Source: Candidatus Woesearchaeota archaeon (GTDB lineage: Archaea; Nanobdellota; Nanobdellia; Woesearchaeales; SM23-78). Taken from it: a DNA stretch of 59,327 nucleotides. Of this stretch, positions 1 through 8,372 are shown one piece after another. The stretch spans positions 1 to 59,327 of the forward strand of contig JAFGGS010000006.1 in NCBI GenBank assembly GCA_016930415.1. The letters run 5' to 3'. The notes beneath the pieces were generated by a model. That model searched no databases, was not told where the DNA came from, and saw only the letters and a list, made by a program, of their open reading frames with translations. A program made the translations under genes and the position numbers. Numbering within the stretch: the first letter of the stretch is position 1; each line of letters opens with the position of its first letter.

Positions 1-80
1 CCTTAATAAATGAGGTATATAAAGTTATTGGTTTGTAGTGACGATAACTGCGCGGTGTTTGCGCAGGGTTCTATTTTGTT

Positions 81-94
81 AATATTTATATAGC
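81..94 (+). promoter_or_regulatory. TATA box of pelota
   Basis: AT-rich box with core TTTATATA at 85-92, about 30 bases before the pelota ATG. This is the usual archaeal TBP position for a transcript with little or no leader. A second TATA-like run (GGTATATAAAG) lies at 14-24 with no gene assignable to it. Confidence 0.5.
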
Positions 95-118
95 TTTGAG
101 CCTTTACGCAGTGTTATC

Positions 119-1180
119 ATGCAAATAGTCAAGAAGAATCTGCGGCAAGGGGAAGTCTCGGTCAAGGTCGAGTCTCCCGAGGATCTTTGGCACTTGCAGC
201 AGGTGCTTGAGTCAGGGGATTTTGTCAGGGGCAAGACTGAGCGTAAGATCAAGCTTGATGGCGGGGGCCGTGGCAGTGAGGATCGCAAGGCAGCTGTTGT
301 CAAGAAGACTGTCTTCCTGGAGGTCGAGGTCGAACGCGTAGAGTTCCACAAGTATAGTAATGAGCTTCGGCTTAACGGCCTGGTCGTTGAGGGCCCTGAG
401 GATGTTCCTCGCGGCAGCCACCACACGATCGAAGTGGACGCGGGCAGCGTGATCACGATCCGAAAGAGGCATTGGCCTAAGTATCAGCTTGACAAGCTTA
501 ACGAGGCTGTGCACGCCGTGAAGAGCAGGATAATAATAGTTGTCTTTGATCGTGAGGAGGCGATCTTCTCGCTCTTGAAAGGGCATGGCCATGAGGTCCT
601 CTCGAGGATTTCCGGTTCAGTGTCCAAGAAAGCTGTCGATAACAGCGACCAGAAGAACTTCTACTCAGAGATTGTCAAGCTCCTCCAGGATTACGTGAAG
701 CGCTTCGATCCTAAGAACATAATAGTGGCATCTCCCAGCTTCTGGAAGGAATACCTCATGAAAGAAGTGCCTGATGATCTTAAGAAGAGGATCACGCCCG
801 CGACTTGCAGCGAGGTGAGCGAGAACGCCATAAGCGAAGTCATGAAGCGGCCCGAGGTCTTCAGGGTGATGGAGCAGGACTTGGCTGCAAAGGAGCTCTC
901 ACTCATGGAGGATATCCTCAAGGCGATCTCCAAGGATGAGGCTTGCTATGGCATCAAGGAGTGTGAGGAGAAAGTCGACATAGGGGCTGTCAAGGAGCTG
1001 GTCGTAAGCTACGAATTCCTAAATAAGAGCAGGCATGAAGGAAGGCAGGCAAGGGTTGAGCGCTTGCTTAGGCTTGCTGAGGAGCGTGGAGGAGCAGTCC
1101 ATATCATCAGCACTGAGGAGAGCGACAAGAAGCTCTTCGGCCTTGGAGGAGTTGCGGGGGTGCTCCGTTGGAAAAGTTAG
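119..1180 (+). CDS. pelA: Pelota/Dom34, mRNA surveillance and ribosome rescue factor
   Basis: The 353-residue length is typical of archaeal pelota. The N-terminal Sm-like domain (about 1-130) opens with MQIVKKNLRQGEVSVKVESP. A central eRF1 domain-2-like part (about 131-255, around IIVVFDREEAIFSLL) and a C-terminal eRF1 domain-3-like part follow. The protein ends in the family signature GLGGVAGVLRW. As in all pelotas there is no GGQ peptide-release motif. By family knowledge it binds the empty A site of stalled ribosomes with an aEF1A/ABCE1 partner and triggers subunit splitting. The start is the first ATG after a well-placed TATA box. It overlaps the next gene by 13 bases, so the two are probably translated from one mRNA. 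Confidence 0.95.
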   Translation: MQIVKKNLRQGEVSVKVESPEDLWHLQQVLESGDFVRGKTERKIKLDGGGRGSEDRKAAVVKKTVFLEVEVERVEFHKYSNELRLNGLVVEGPEDVPRGSHHTIEVDAGSVITIRKRHWPKYQLDKLNEAVHAVKSRIIIVVFDREEAIFSLLKGHGHEVLSRISGSVSKKAVDNSDQKNFYSEIVKLLQDYVKRFDPKNIIVASPSFWKEYLMKEVPDDLKKRITPATCSEVSENAISEVMKRPEVFRVMEQDLAAKELSLMEDILKAISKDEACYGIKECEEKVDIGAVKELVVSYEFLNKSRHEGRQARVERLLRLAEERGGAVHIISTEESDKKLFGLGGVAGVLRWKS

Positions 1181-2007
1181 GCTTGCTCATCAGTGACGTT
1201 CTCGCAAAGAAGGAGCTCTCAAATCTTGAGCCTGACTTCGTGAAACCCAAGCTGATCATGTTTCTTAATAACCACAAGAAGATCAAGGACAGGCTCGAGT
1301 CGTCAGAGTATGAGAAGTTCAAGCGTTCTAAGGATCATAAGGAGGTCGTGAGCCGGGTGAGGGCAGAGCTTAGGACTGTGTACGGCGTCTTCATCAATGA
1401 CGAGTATCGCAAGAGGCATGGGCTTCTTGAAGCGCTGAAGGAAGACCCTTCAGTCGAGAATCATGACAACATCCTCTCGCTCCACAAGTCCACTCAAGAG
1501 CGGCTTCCGATATATCGGATGGTGTATAAGAAGATATTCTCGTTCACAGGGGTTCCTAAGATGATAGTGGACCTTGCCTGCGGCTTAAACCCGATTAGCT
1601 ATCCTTATCTCGGCTGCAAGCCAGAGTACTTGGCCTGCGACTTGTCAGGTAAGGACATGGAGTTCGTGAGCGAGTACTTCAGTATCATGAATATAAAGGG
1701 TGAGGCTAGGAAGATTGACCTTTTGAAAAATGACGTCTCAAAGGTCACTGCGGGCGCTGACGTCACTTTCCTTTTCAAGGCCTTGGACTCTCTCGAGGTC
1801 GTGGAGTGGAACAAGAGCGAGGAAGTCCTGAAGAGGATCAAGTCAGAGTTCATAGTCGTGAGCTTCGCCACCAAGAGCATCGGGGGCAGGAAGGATATCA
1901 GGCCTGAGAAGAGGCTGTGGGCCCAGAGGATATTCCAGAAGAACAGGTGGGAGTACTCGGAGTTCGAGCTGCCAGGGGAATATTTCTACGTCGTCAGGAA
2001 GGCTTAA
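1168..2007 (+). CDS. 16S rRNA (guanine-1405-N7) methyltransferase family protein (FmrO/Rmt-like)
   Basis: 279 residues. HKSTQERLPIY (about residue 108) is followed by the SAM-binding signature VDLACGLNPISYPYLG (about 134). This order and spelling match the aminoglycoside-resistance m7G1405 methyltransferases of actinomycetes and their acquired relatives (Arm/Rmt, FmrO). The C-terminal IVVSFATKSIGGR is also like that family. The TTG start is chosen because it follows GGGGGTG by a few bases and lies inside the end of pelota. The target (helix 44 of 16S rRNA) and any drug phenotype are inferred from the family. In an archaeon without evident mobile context it may be a housekeeping rRNA modifier. 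Codon use resembles its neighbours. Confidence 0.8.
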   Translation: MEKLGLLISDVLAKKELSNLEPDFVKPKLIMFLNNHKKIKDRLESSEYEKFKRSKDHKEVVSRVRAELRTVYGVFINDEYRKRHGLLEALKEDPSVENHDNILSLHKSTQERLPIYRMVYKKIFSFTGVPKMIVDLACGLNPISYPYLGCKPEYLACDLSGKDMEFVSEYFSIMNIKGEARKIDLLKNDVSKVTAGADVTFLFKALDSLEVVEWNKSEEVLKRIKSEFIVVSFATKSIGGRKDIRPEKRLWAQRIFQKNRWEYSEFELPGEYFYVVRKA

Positions 2008-2009
2008 GC

Positions 2010-2030
2010 AGAGCCTTATGCTCTTAAAAA
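2010..2030 (+). terminator. Hairpin after the methyltransferase gene
   Basis: AGAGC (2010-2014) pairs with GCTCT (2020-2024) around a 5-base loop. T-rich runs follow at 2038-2063. This probably ends the pelota operon. Confidence 0.4.
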
Positions 2031-2108
2031 AAAAGGCTTTTTCAGGTGTTTTTTCGGGTTTTTGGGACCCCTGATATTTTAACTATCGTTTGATTGTAAA
2101 AAATAGTA

Positions 2109-2120
2109 ACATATTTAAAG
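2109..2120 (+). promoter_or_regulatory. TATA box of the first TrmB gene
   Basis: ACATATTTAAAG predicts transcription starting near 2141, inside the palindrome at 2133-2158. That leaves a leader of about 95 bases before the ATG at 2236. Confidence 0.5.
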
Positions 2121-2132
2121 TAGTTATTAGTT

Positions 2133-2158
2133 ATCCCTCCTAAAAAGGGGGGAGGGAT
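2133..2158 (+). promoter_or_regulatory. Palindrome over the predicted TrmB transcription start (candidate operator)
   Basis: ATCCCTCC (2133-2140) and GGAGGGAT (2151-2158) are perfect inverted copies separated by ten bases. Because the repeat spans the predicted start point it could be an operator, plausibly for the TrmB protein itself. It could also be a hairpin in the leader RNA. No equivalent is seen before the paralogue at 43977. Confidence 0.4.
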
Positions 2159-2235
2159 CATCCAGTGTGTCGGGAGCGTCAAGAGTATTTTATCTTGATT
2201 TCTCGAGAGGAATCACCTTTTTTGGAGGGAAAACA

Positions 2236-3045
2236 ATGATTGTGAAGGAAGAGTTTCTAAGCAAACTCCGAAGGTATTTTAACCTTAATCTGTACGAAGT
2301 CAAGATATGGACTGCTCTGCTGTCCCGAGGAGTGTCGACTGCAGGGGAGCTGTCTGACATCGCTAATGTTCCTAGGAGCAGGAGTTATGATATTCTTGAA
2401 AGTCTTGAGAAGAAGGGCTTTGTCGTGATGAAGCTAGGCAAGCCTATCAAGTACATGGCGGTCCAGCCAAAAGAGGTCGTGGAGCGAGTCAAGAAGAACA
2501 CCAAGACCGAAGCTGACGAGCACATCAAGAGGCTTGAGAATCTCAAGAACACCGACGTCATCCAGGAGCTCAACTCGTTGCACACGCAAGGGGTCGAACT
2601 CGTCGAGCCAAGCGACCTTGCAGGATCATTGAAGGGAAGGCATAACCTCTACAACCACATCGAGCTCACGCTCAGGGGCGCAGAGGAAACGGTCACTATC
2701 ATGACGACCAGCGCAGGCCTCATAAGGAAGATCGACAGCATGAAGCCGGTCTTTGAGGTCCTCAAGAAGAGAGGAGTCAAGATAAGGATTGCGGCTCCCC
2801 TGACGAAGGAGTGTGACAAGGCAGTCAAGGACTTGGGAAGCGTGGCTGAGATCAGGCACACCTCATCCAAGGCCAGGTTCATCGTCGTCGACAGCAAAGA
2901 GCTCGTCTTCATGGTGATGGACGACGCAGACGTCCATCCGACGTATGACATCGGCATCTGGATAAACACTCCGTTCTTCGCAAGCGCCCTCGAAGAGATG
3001 TTCGAGCTCGCATGGAAGAACATGAAGAAGAAAGCGACTGTGTAA
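2236..3045 (+). CDS. TrmB-family transcriptional regulator (first paralogue)
   Basis: 269 residues. An N-terminal winged helix (about 10-75) contains SRGVSTAGELSDIANVPRSR, the TrmB DNA-binding domain. A helical linker and a C-terminal effector-like domain (about 110-265) follow. The paralogue at 43977-44762 matches it along its whole length and begins exactly at MIV. I therefore choose the ATG at 2236, preceded by GGAGGGA, rather than the GTG at 2167 that would add 23 residues. TrmB proteins commonly sense sugars and control transport or metabolism; no such genes lie next to it, so its target is unknown. Confidence 0.85.
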   Translation: MIVKEEFLSKLRRYFNLNLYEVKIWTALLSRGVSTAGELSDIANVPRSRSYDILESLEKKGFVVMKLGKPIKYMAVQPKEVVERVKKNTKTEADEHIKRLENLKNTDVIQELNSLHTQGVELVEPSDLAGSLKGRHNLYNHIELTLRGAEETVTIMTTSAGLIRKIDSMKPVFEVLKKRGVKIRIAAPLTKECDKAVKDLGSVAEIRHTSSKARFIVVDSKELVFMVMDDADVHPTYDIGIWINTPFFASALEEMFELAWKNMKKKATV

Positions 3046-3153
3046 AATCAGGGAGAAACCTCGATAGGCAGTCAAACTCTTTCATAGTATTTTTCTATTT
3101 CATCTCATGTTTCCTTCAGATACTTCAAGGATGAATCACTTCAGAATAGAAAC

Positions 3154-3163
3154 AAATTTAAAC
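3154..3163 (+). promoter_or_regulatory. TATA box of the dCTP deaminase fusion gene
   Basis: AAATTTAAAC is centred 29 bases before the ATG at 3187. A GAGGAGG element also lies between box and start. Confidence 0.45.
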
Positions 3164-3186
3164 GCAGAGGAGGTTCTTCGAGGCTA

Positions 3187-4986
3187 ATGGGTCTTGAGGG
3201 GTTAGTTGGGGGAATCGGCCTTGGATCAAGAGAGATCAGGCACATGATAAGGGACGGAAGGCTTCAGGTCTCTTCTTTTGACGAGGGCAAGATTCAGCCT
3301 TCTTCTTTCGAGCCGACTCTCGGCGACTCTGTCTACGTGCTGGATTTTGAGACCAGAGGATTATTCAGGCCTGTCGAAAGCAAGAGCGTGTATCGTAGCC
3401 TCCTTGAGATCCCTGCAAGGCAGCGAAAGAGACATGACATCTCTTCAGGGTTCGAGCTCAAGGTCGGGTTCACGTATCTTATTCCTTTGCAGGAAAAGAT
3501 ATCTCTATCGGCGAGCAAGCATGTCAAGTCATCTCCTAAGAGCAGCTTCGGCAGGGTTTTCCTCAAGACCAGGCTTCTTTCAGATTATAATCCTTGCTTT
3601 GACGAAATCAACGGCCAGTATAGGCCTGATACGAATCTTGACCTGTGGCTTTTGGTCCAGCCGCTCGCGCTCAACGTCATCGCATATCCAGGCCTTAGTC
3701 TCAACCAGATGAGATTCTTCTATGGGGACGCGCTTCTTAGGCCTGCAGAGGTCAGGGCTGAATTCGCGCGTAATCCCCTGCTTTATCAGAAAAAGTGTGG
3801 CGCGCTCGTCCCTGCAAAGCCAGTCATAACCGACGCGCTCCAGATACACCTTGATCTGCAGGGTGAGGATACTCATGGCATCGTCGGCCTTAGAGCGAGA
3901 CACAATCCCGAACCTGTTGATCTCAGAAGCAAGGGGTTATACAATGCAGAGGAGTTCTTCGAACCTATCAAAGGTCGTGATGGAAGCCTTACGATCCAGA
4001 AAGGAGAACATTACTTGTTCGCCTCAAAGGAGGTGCTCAAGATTCCATCCCACCTCAACGTGGAGCTCAAGGAGCATTCTCACATAGGCATCAGCGGGCC
4101 GTTGCACTTCGCAGGTTTTGTCGATAACAGCTTCGAGGGCGACTTGGTGTTTGAGATCCAGTCTGAGGAACTGTCTGCGATGATGCTCTCCGACGGTATG
4201 CCTGTGAGCAAGCTGGACGTCTTCAGGACGACTGATCCTGACAAGCAGTATGGTGCTAGCATCGGTTCCAACTATCATGGTCAAGTCGGCCCTAAACCAG
4301 CAAAGTTCTTCATGCCTTTCGATTACATGATGGCGGCTAAGGAGCATGGGAAGCTTAATAGGGATGTGCTTGTGCAAGACGCCCTTTTGCTTCAGGATCT
4401 TAGGAGAACTAAGGGAAGCAGCTTCCAGTTATTGAGAGCGAGTGGCTTAGCCAGTATTGACTATCTTGCCAGGGGTGGCTTCTTCCATTCAAGGTATGAC
4501 TGCGAGACTGATGAGACTGTCCTTCAGATGATCCCTTATTTCGTCGTGTTCGGGAGAGATGACAAGGTGTTCTCCTATCTTAGGGCTGCGAACATAAAGA
4601 AGTTCGGGGAGACGCGTCTGTTTAACAAGAGGTCTATTGGCATAGGTGGCCACATCCAAAGGGGGGATGGGCCTGATTACATCGCACAAGGGCTTGAGAG
4701 AGAGCTTCGAGAGGAAGTGATTGTCAAAGGAAAGCTCAGCACTCCAAGATTGGCAGGTATTTTGATTGATAGGACTAAGCCTGTCGACCGCGTCCACGCA
4801 GGCCTCGTGTTCGTGGCTTATACCAATGGAAGCGTCAGGCCGAGGGAGAACTCGCTAAAATCTGGCGGGATGATCACTATACGCTCGCTGGAAGAGAGGA
4901 AACGCTATTATCGCCAGTGCGAGACCTGGACCAAGAGACTTGTGCCTCACCTGAGGGATCTCTACGAGCTCGCAAAGGCTGCTTGA
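3187..4986 (+). CDS. Two-domain dCTP deaminase fused to a NUDIX (MutT-type) domain
   Basis: 599 residues with three units. The first half resembles the long, duplicated dCTP deaminase of alphaproteobacteria. Repeat 1 (about 10-200) contains SSPKSSFGR at about 115-123, equivalent to the SSxxR substrate loop. Repeat 2 (about 240-400) contains HFAGFVDNSFEGDLVFEIQS near 303-322, whose last Glu fits the catalytic position. The C-terminal part (about 430-595) carries SIGIGGHIQRGDG and RELREEVIV, a NUDIX box in the form used by predicted MutT-type phosphoesterases (COG4112-like). Inferred role: deaminate dCTP to dUTP and hydrolyse a related nucleotide, in dTTP supply or nucleotide-pool cleaning. The box departs from consensus (Asp for the first Glu, Ile for the last Gly), so activity is uncertain. 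It is probably monocistronic. Confidence 0.8.
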   Translation: MGLEGLVGGIGLGSREIRHMIRDGRLQVSSFDEGKIQPSSFEPTLGDSVYVLDFETRGLFRPVESKSVYRSLLEIPARQRKRHDISSGFELKVGFTYLIPLQEKISLSASKHVKSSPKSSFGRVFLKTRLLSDYNPCFDEINGQYRPDTNLDLWLLVQPLALNVIAYPGLSLNQMRFFYGDALLRPAEVRAEFARNPLLYQKKCGALVPAKPVITDALQIHLDLQGEDTHGIVGLRARHNPEPVDLRSKGLYNAEEFFEPIKGRDGSLTIQKGEHYLFASKEVLKIPSHLNVELKEHSHIGISGPLHFAGFVDNSFEGDLVFEIQSEELSAMMLSDGMPVSKLDVFRTTDPDKQYGASIGSNYHGQVGPKPAKFFMPFDYMMAAKEHGKLNRDVLVQDALLLQDLRRTKGSSFQLLRASGLASIDYLARGGFFHSRYDCETDETVLQMIPYFVVFGRDDKVFSYLRAANIKKFGETRLFNKRSIGIGGHIQRGDGPDYIAQGLERELREEVIVKGKLSTPRLAGILIDRTKPVDRVHAGLVFVAYTNGSVRPRENSLKSGGMITIRSLEERKRYYRQCETWTKRLVPHLRDLYELAKAA

Positions 4987-5025
4987 GGGCTTCCGCGGCT
5001 GCCAGCTCGTTAACGACCACCAATA

Positions 5026-5035
5026 CTTTTATATA
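5026..5035 (+). promoter_or_regulatory. TATA box of pheS
   Basis: CTTTTATATA is centred 27 bases before the pheS ATG, predicting a leaderless mRNA. Confidence 0.55.
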
Positions 5036-5057
5036 GCTCCTTTTCGTTCTTTTTGGG

Positions 5058-6611
5058 ATGATGGGCGGGAGTGATAGGGTCAGGGATGTTGCTGGTTCGC
5101 TTCATCCTTTGGAGCGCAAGGTAGTCCCTGTTCTCGCTAAGCATCTATCGTTCGCTGACATCGTCAAGCATAGCGGCTTGTTGGATGTCGAGGTCATGCG
5201 TGCTCTTCAGTGGCTTGCGGCTAAGGAGGCTTTGTCTTTGCGTGAGGACGTGCGCGAGATCTTGGTTCTTGGTGAGAATGGTAGGAAGGCTGCGAAGCAC
5301 GGGCTTCCTGAGACTGCGTTCTTGAAGGCTATTCATAAGGGTCCTTTGAAGAGGGATGATGTCAAGAAGGCAGCCAACCTCTCTGATGACGAGGTCAACG
5401 CTTGCGTCGGCGTGCTTCGAGGCAAGGCCGCGATGACTATCAGCGCAGGTCCTGTGTTCACGATCACTGATCATGGGAAGAGGATTCTTGAGAAGGATTC
5501 TCCTGAAGAGGCTCTCTTGAAGAAGGTCTCGGGCCATGAGGTCGACGTCTCTTCGCTTAAGGATTTGGAGCTTCTCGCTTTCCAGAGCCTGAAGAAGCGC
5601 AAGGACATGCTCCTTTCCGTCTTGAAGAAGGATTGGACTGTTGCGCTTACTAGTCTTGGAAAGAGTCTTTCCAAGCATGACTTGAAGGATGACTTGGTTG
5701 AGAGGCTCACGCCTGAGATGCTGGCTTCTGGCGAGTGGAAGGGCAAGACGTTCAGGTCTTATGATGTGTCTGCGGTCGTGCCTCGGAAGGAGAGGGGTAA
5801 GCGCCATTTCTTGAACCAGGCTAAGCAGAGCGCGAAGTCGATCTGGCTCGAGATGGGTTTCAAGGAGATGACAGGCTCATTCATTCAGACGAGCTTCTGG
5901 AACTTCGACGCGCTCTTCACAGCCCAGGATCACCCCGTTAGGGAGATGCAGGATACTTTCTTCATAAAGAACCCAAGCCAAGGCAGGCTTCCTGAAAAGA
6001 AGATAGTCTCTGCCGTCAAAGCGGTTCACGAGGATGGCGGCGACACTGGCAGCATCGGCTGGAGATACGCTTGGAACGAGGATGAGTCCAGGCGCAACGT
6101 GCTTAGGACTCACACGACTTGCCTATCGGCGCATACGCTCGCCAGTATCAGGGATGACAAGTTGGCCCTTCCTGCAAAATACTTCGCTCTTGGCAAGTGT
6201 TTCAGGAACGAGACCCTTGACTGGTCCCACCTCTTCGAGTTCAACCAGACTGAGGGTATTGTCGTAGATGAGAACGCGAACTTCCGCCACTTGCTAGGCT
6301 ATCTGAAGGCGTTCTTCCGGAAGATGGGTTATGAGCAGGCCAGGTTTAGGCCGGCATACTTCCCCTACACTGAGTTCAGCGTAGAGATAGACGTCTGGCA
6401 CCCGGTTCACAAGAAATGGTTCGAACTTGGCGGCGCAGGCATATTCAGGCCTGAAGTTGTCAAGCCCTTGCTTGGCATCGACATCCCAGTCCTTGCGTGG
6501 GGGCCTGGCTTTGACAGGATCATAATAGAGTATTTCAAGATCCAGGACATCAGGGAGCTCTACAAGAACGATGTCAAGCAGCTCCGCGAGATGAAGGAAT
6601 GGATGAGATAG
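5058..6611 (+). CDS. pheS: Phenylalanyl-tRNA synthetase alpha subunit
   Basis: 517 residues, the long archaeal/eukaryotic form. Winged-helix DNA/RNA-binding-like domains occupy about 1-165. The class II catalytic core follows, with motif 2 FALGKCFRNETLDWSHLFEF near 374 and motif 3 AWGPGFDRIIIEYF near 480. With PheT it forms the alpha2-beta2 enzyme that charges tRNA-Phe. The first ATG lies at the predicted transcription start. pheT follows after 42 bases in the same direction, so an operon is likely. Confidence 0.96.
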   Translation: MMGGSDRVRDVAGSLHPLERKVVPVLAKHLSFADIVKHSGLLDVEVMRALQWLAAKEALSLREDVREILVLGENGRKAAKHGLPETAFLKAIHKGPLKRDDVKKAANLSDDEVNACVGVLRGKAAMTISAGPVFTITDHGKRILEKDSPEEALLKKVSGHEVDVSSLKDLELLAFQSLKKRKDMLLSVLKKDWTVALTSLGKSLSKHDLKDDLVERLTPEMLASGEWKGKTFRSYDVSAVVPRKERGKRHFLNQAKQSAKSIWLEMGFKEMTGSFIQTSFWNFDALFTAQDHPVREMQDTFFIKNPSQGRLPEKKIVSAVKAVHEDGGDTGSIGWRYAWNEDESRRNVLRTHTTCLSAHTLASIRDDKLALPAKYFALGKCFRNETLDWSHLFEFNQTEGIVVDENANFRHLLGYLKAFFRKMGYEQARFRPAYFPYTEFSVEIDVWHPVHKKWFELGGAGIFRPEVVKPLLGIDIPVLAWGPGFDRIIIEYFKIQDIRELYKNDVKQLREMKEWMR

Positions 6612-6653
6612 TGGTAGAGAAGAAAGGAATATTATGAAGGAGAGTATTATCAG

Positions 6654-8327
6654 ATGCCGACTTTAACATTGAACAAGGAAGTCCTGGAGAAGCTTGTTGG
6701 GAAGAAGCTTTCCTTGGACCAGCTCAAGGACCGCATCAGCATGCTAGGCACTGATCTTGAGAAGATCGAGGATAACGAGATCGTGGTAGAAGTCTTCCCT
6801 AACAGGCCTGACATGCTCTCGGAACCAGGATTCGCCCGTGCCCTCTCGTCATTCATCGGCGTCAAGACAGGCCTTAGGGAGTTCAAGGTGAACAAGGCTT
6901 CCCAGAATGAAAATTACAAGGTAATCATCGACCGCTCTGTCGAGAAAGTGAGACCCTTCACTGCCTGCGCGATCGTGAAGAACATCAAGTTTGATGATGA
7001 GAAGATAAGGGAGATCGTGCAGCTCCAGGAGAAGCTTCACGTCACTTTCGGCAGGCACAGGAAGAAGCTTGCGATAGGAATCTATCCTTTGGAAAAGATC
7101 CATCTTCCGATCACATACACCGCCATGAAGCCGAGTGAGATAAGGTTTAGGCCTCTTGAGTCTGATAAGGAGATGACGGGCCTTGAGATCTTAGCGCGGC
7201 ATCCGGCTGGAAAGGAATACGCACACCTTTTGAAGGATGCGAAGGTCTTCCCATTGTTCGTGGACGCCAAGGGAAGCGTGCTCTCCATGCCTCCGATCAT
7301 CAATAGCCACGAGACTGGTAAGGTGTCTGAGGAGACCAGTGAGGTCTTCATAGAGTGCAGCGGATTTGACTATGAGGTGCTAAGCCAGTGCCTTAACATA
7401 ATCGTTACCAGCCTTGCAGAGATGGGCGGTAAGATATTTGAGATGATTCTGGATTACGGCAGGGAGAAGAGGAGGAGTCCCGACCTCTCGCCAAGGGAGT
7501 GGAAGCTAGACATCGACTATGCTAGGAGGATGATAGGCCTCCAGCTCAGCGATTCTGAGATCAAGAAGCTACTTGAACGCATGGGATTCGCCTATTCTGA
7601 AACCAGCAGGAAGGTGCTCATACCTGCTTACAGGACTGACATCCTTCACCAGATAGACCTTGCAGAGGATATAGCGATTGCTTATGGCTATGAGAACTTC
7701 GAGCCGGAGATCCCTAACGTCATGACTATAGGGGAGGAGGACCCCTTAGAGGTCTTCAAGAACAGGGCAGCAAATATCCTGGTCGGCATGGGCTTCATCG
7801 AGACTATCTCGTACAACCTGACAAACAAGGACGTTAACAGTCATAAGATGCTCATCAAGGGAGACTCTGCAGTCGTAGAGATCGCCAATTCCCAGACCGT
7901 CGACCGGTCGATCATGCGCAGCTGGGTGCTGCCGAGCCTCATGCAGATTTTCTCTGAGAACACGAACAAGGAGTATCCTCAGAAGCTCTTTGAGATAGGT
8001 ACAGGGTTCATCCATTCGTCTTCAGAAGAGACTGGTGTTGATGAGGTCCCGAAACTCGCTGCGGCAATTGCGAGAAGCGACTCTGACTTCACCAGGATCA
8101 AGCAGGTGGTTGATGAGCTCATGAAGTCATTGGGACTCGAGTTCTCGCTTGAGAAGACCGATCATCCTTCTTTCATCGTTGGAAGGGGCGCGAAGATCCT
8201 CACAGGAAAGAAAGAGATAGGATTCCTAGGAGAGATAAATCCCCTTGTTTTAGAGGGTTTTGGAGTCCAGATGCCCGTGTCTGCGCTCGAGCTTGACATA
8301 GCAAAAATATACGCGAGCTTGCATTAG
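6654..8327 (+). CDS. pheT: Phenylalanyl-tRNA synthetase beta subunit
   Basis: 557 residues, the normal archaeal length. MPTLTLNKEVLEKLVGKKLS is the typical archaeal N-terminus. A B3/B4 editing-type region (about 90-250), the B5 domain (about 275-345, with LDIDYARRMIGLQLSDSEIK) and the pseudo-catalytic class II-like domain (about 350-557) follow. It forms the non-catalytic subunit with PheS and clears mischarged Tyr in the family. GAAGGAGAG upstream is a good ribosome-binding site, as expected for an internal gene of an operon. Confidence 0.96.
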   Translation: MPTLTLNKEVLEKLVGKKLSLDQLKDRISMLGTDLEKIEDNEIVVEVFPNRPDMLSEPGFARALSSFIGVKTGLREFKVNKASQNENYKVIIDRSVEKVRPFTACAIVKNIKFDDEKIREIVQLQEKLHVTFGRHRKKLAIGIYPLEKIHLPITYTAMKPSEIRFRPLESDKEMTGLEILARHPAGKEYAHLLKDAKVFPLFVDAKGSVLSMPPIINSHETGKVSEETSEVFIECSGFDYEVLSQCLNIIVTSLAEMGGKIFEMILDYGREKRRSPDLSPREWKLDIDYARRMIGLQLSDSEIKKLLERMGFAYSETSRKVLIPAYRTDILHQIDLAEDIAIAYGYENFEPEIPNVMTIGEEDPLEVFKNRAANILVGMGFIETISYNLTNKDVNSHKMLIKGDSAVVEIANSQTVDRSIMRSWVLPSLMQIFSENTNKEYPQKLFEIGTGFIHSSSEETGVDEVPKLAAAIARSDSDFTRIKQVVDELMKSLGLEFSLEKTDHPSFIVGRGAKILTGKKEIGFLGEINPLVLEGFGVQMPVSALELDIAKIYASLH

Positions 8328-8372
8328 CAAACATTGTTTGCCAATTAGAAAGATTTATGAACTAGTTAATAT

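Noticed and set aside
2167-2235. Longer TrmB start at GTG 2167
   Set aside because: The paralogue begins exactly at MIV, and GGAGGGA precedes ATG 2236.
5145-5807. 220-codon open frame antisense to pheS
   Set aside because: Overlaps a certain gene throughout and resembles no protein.
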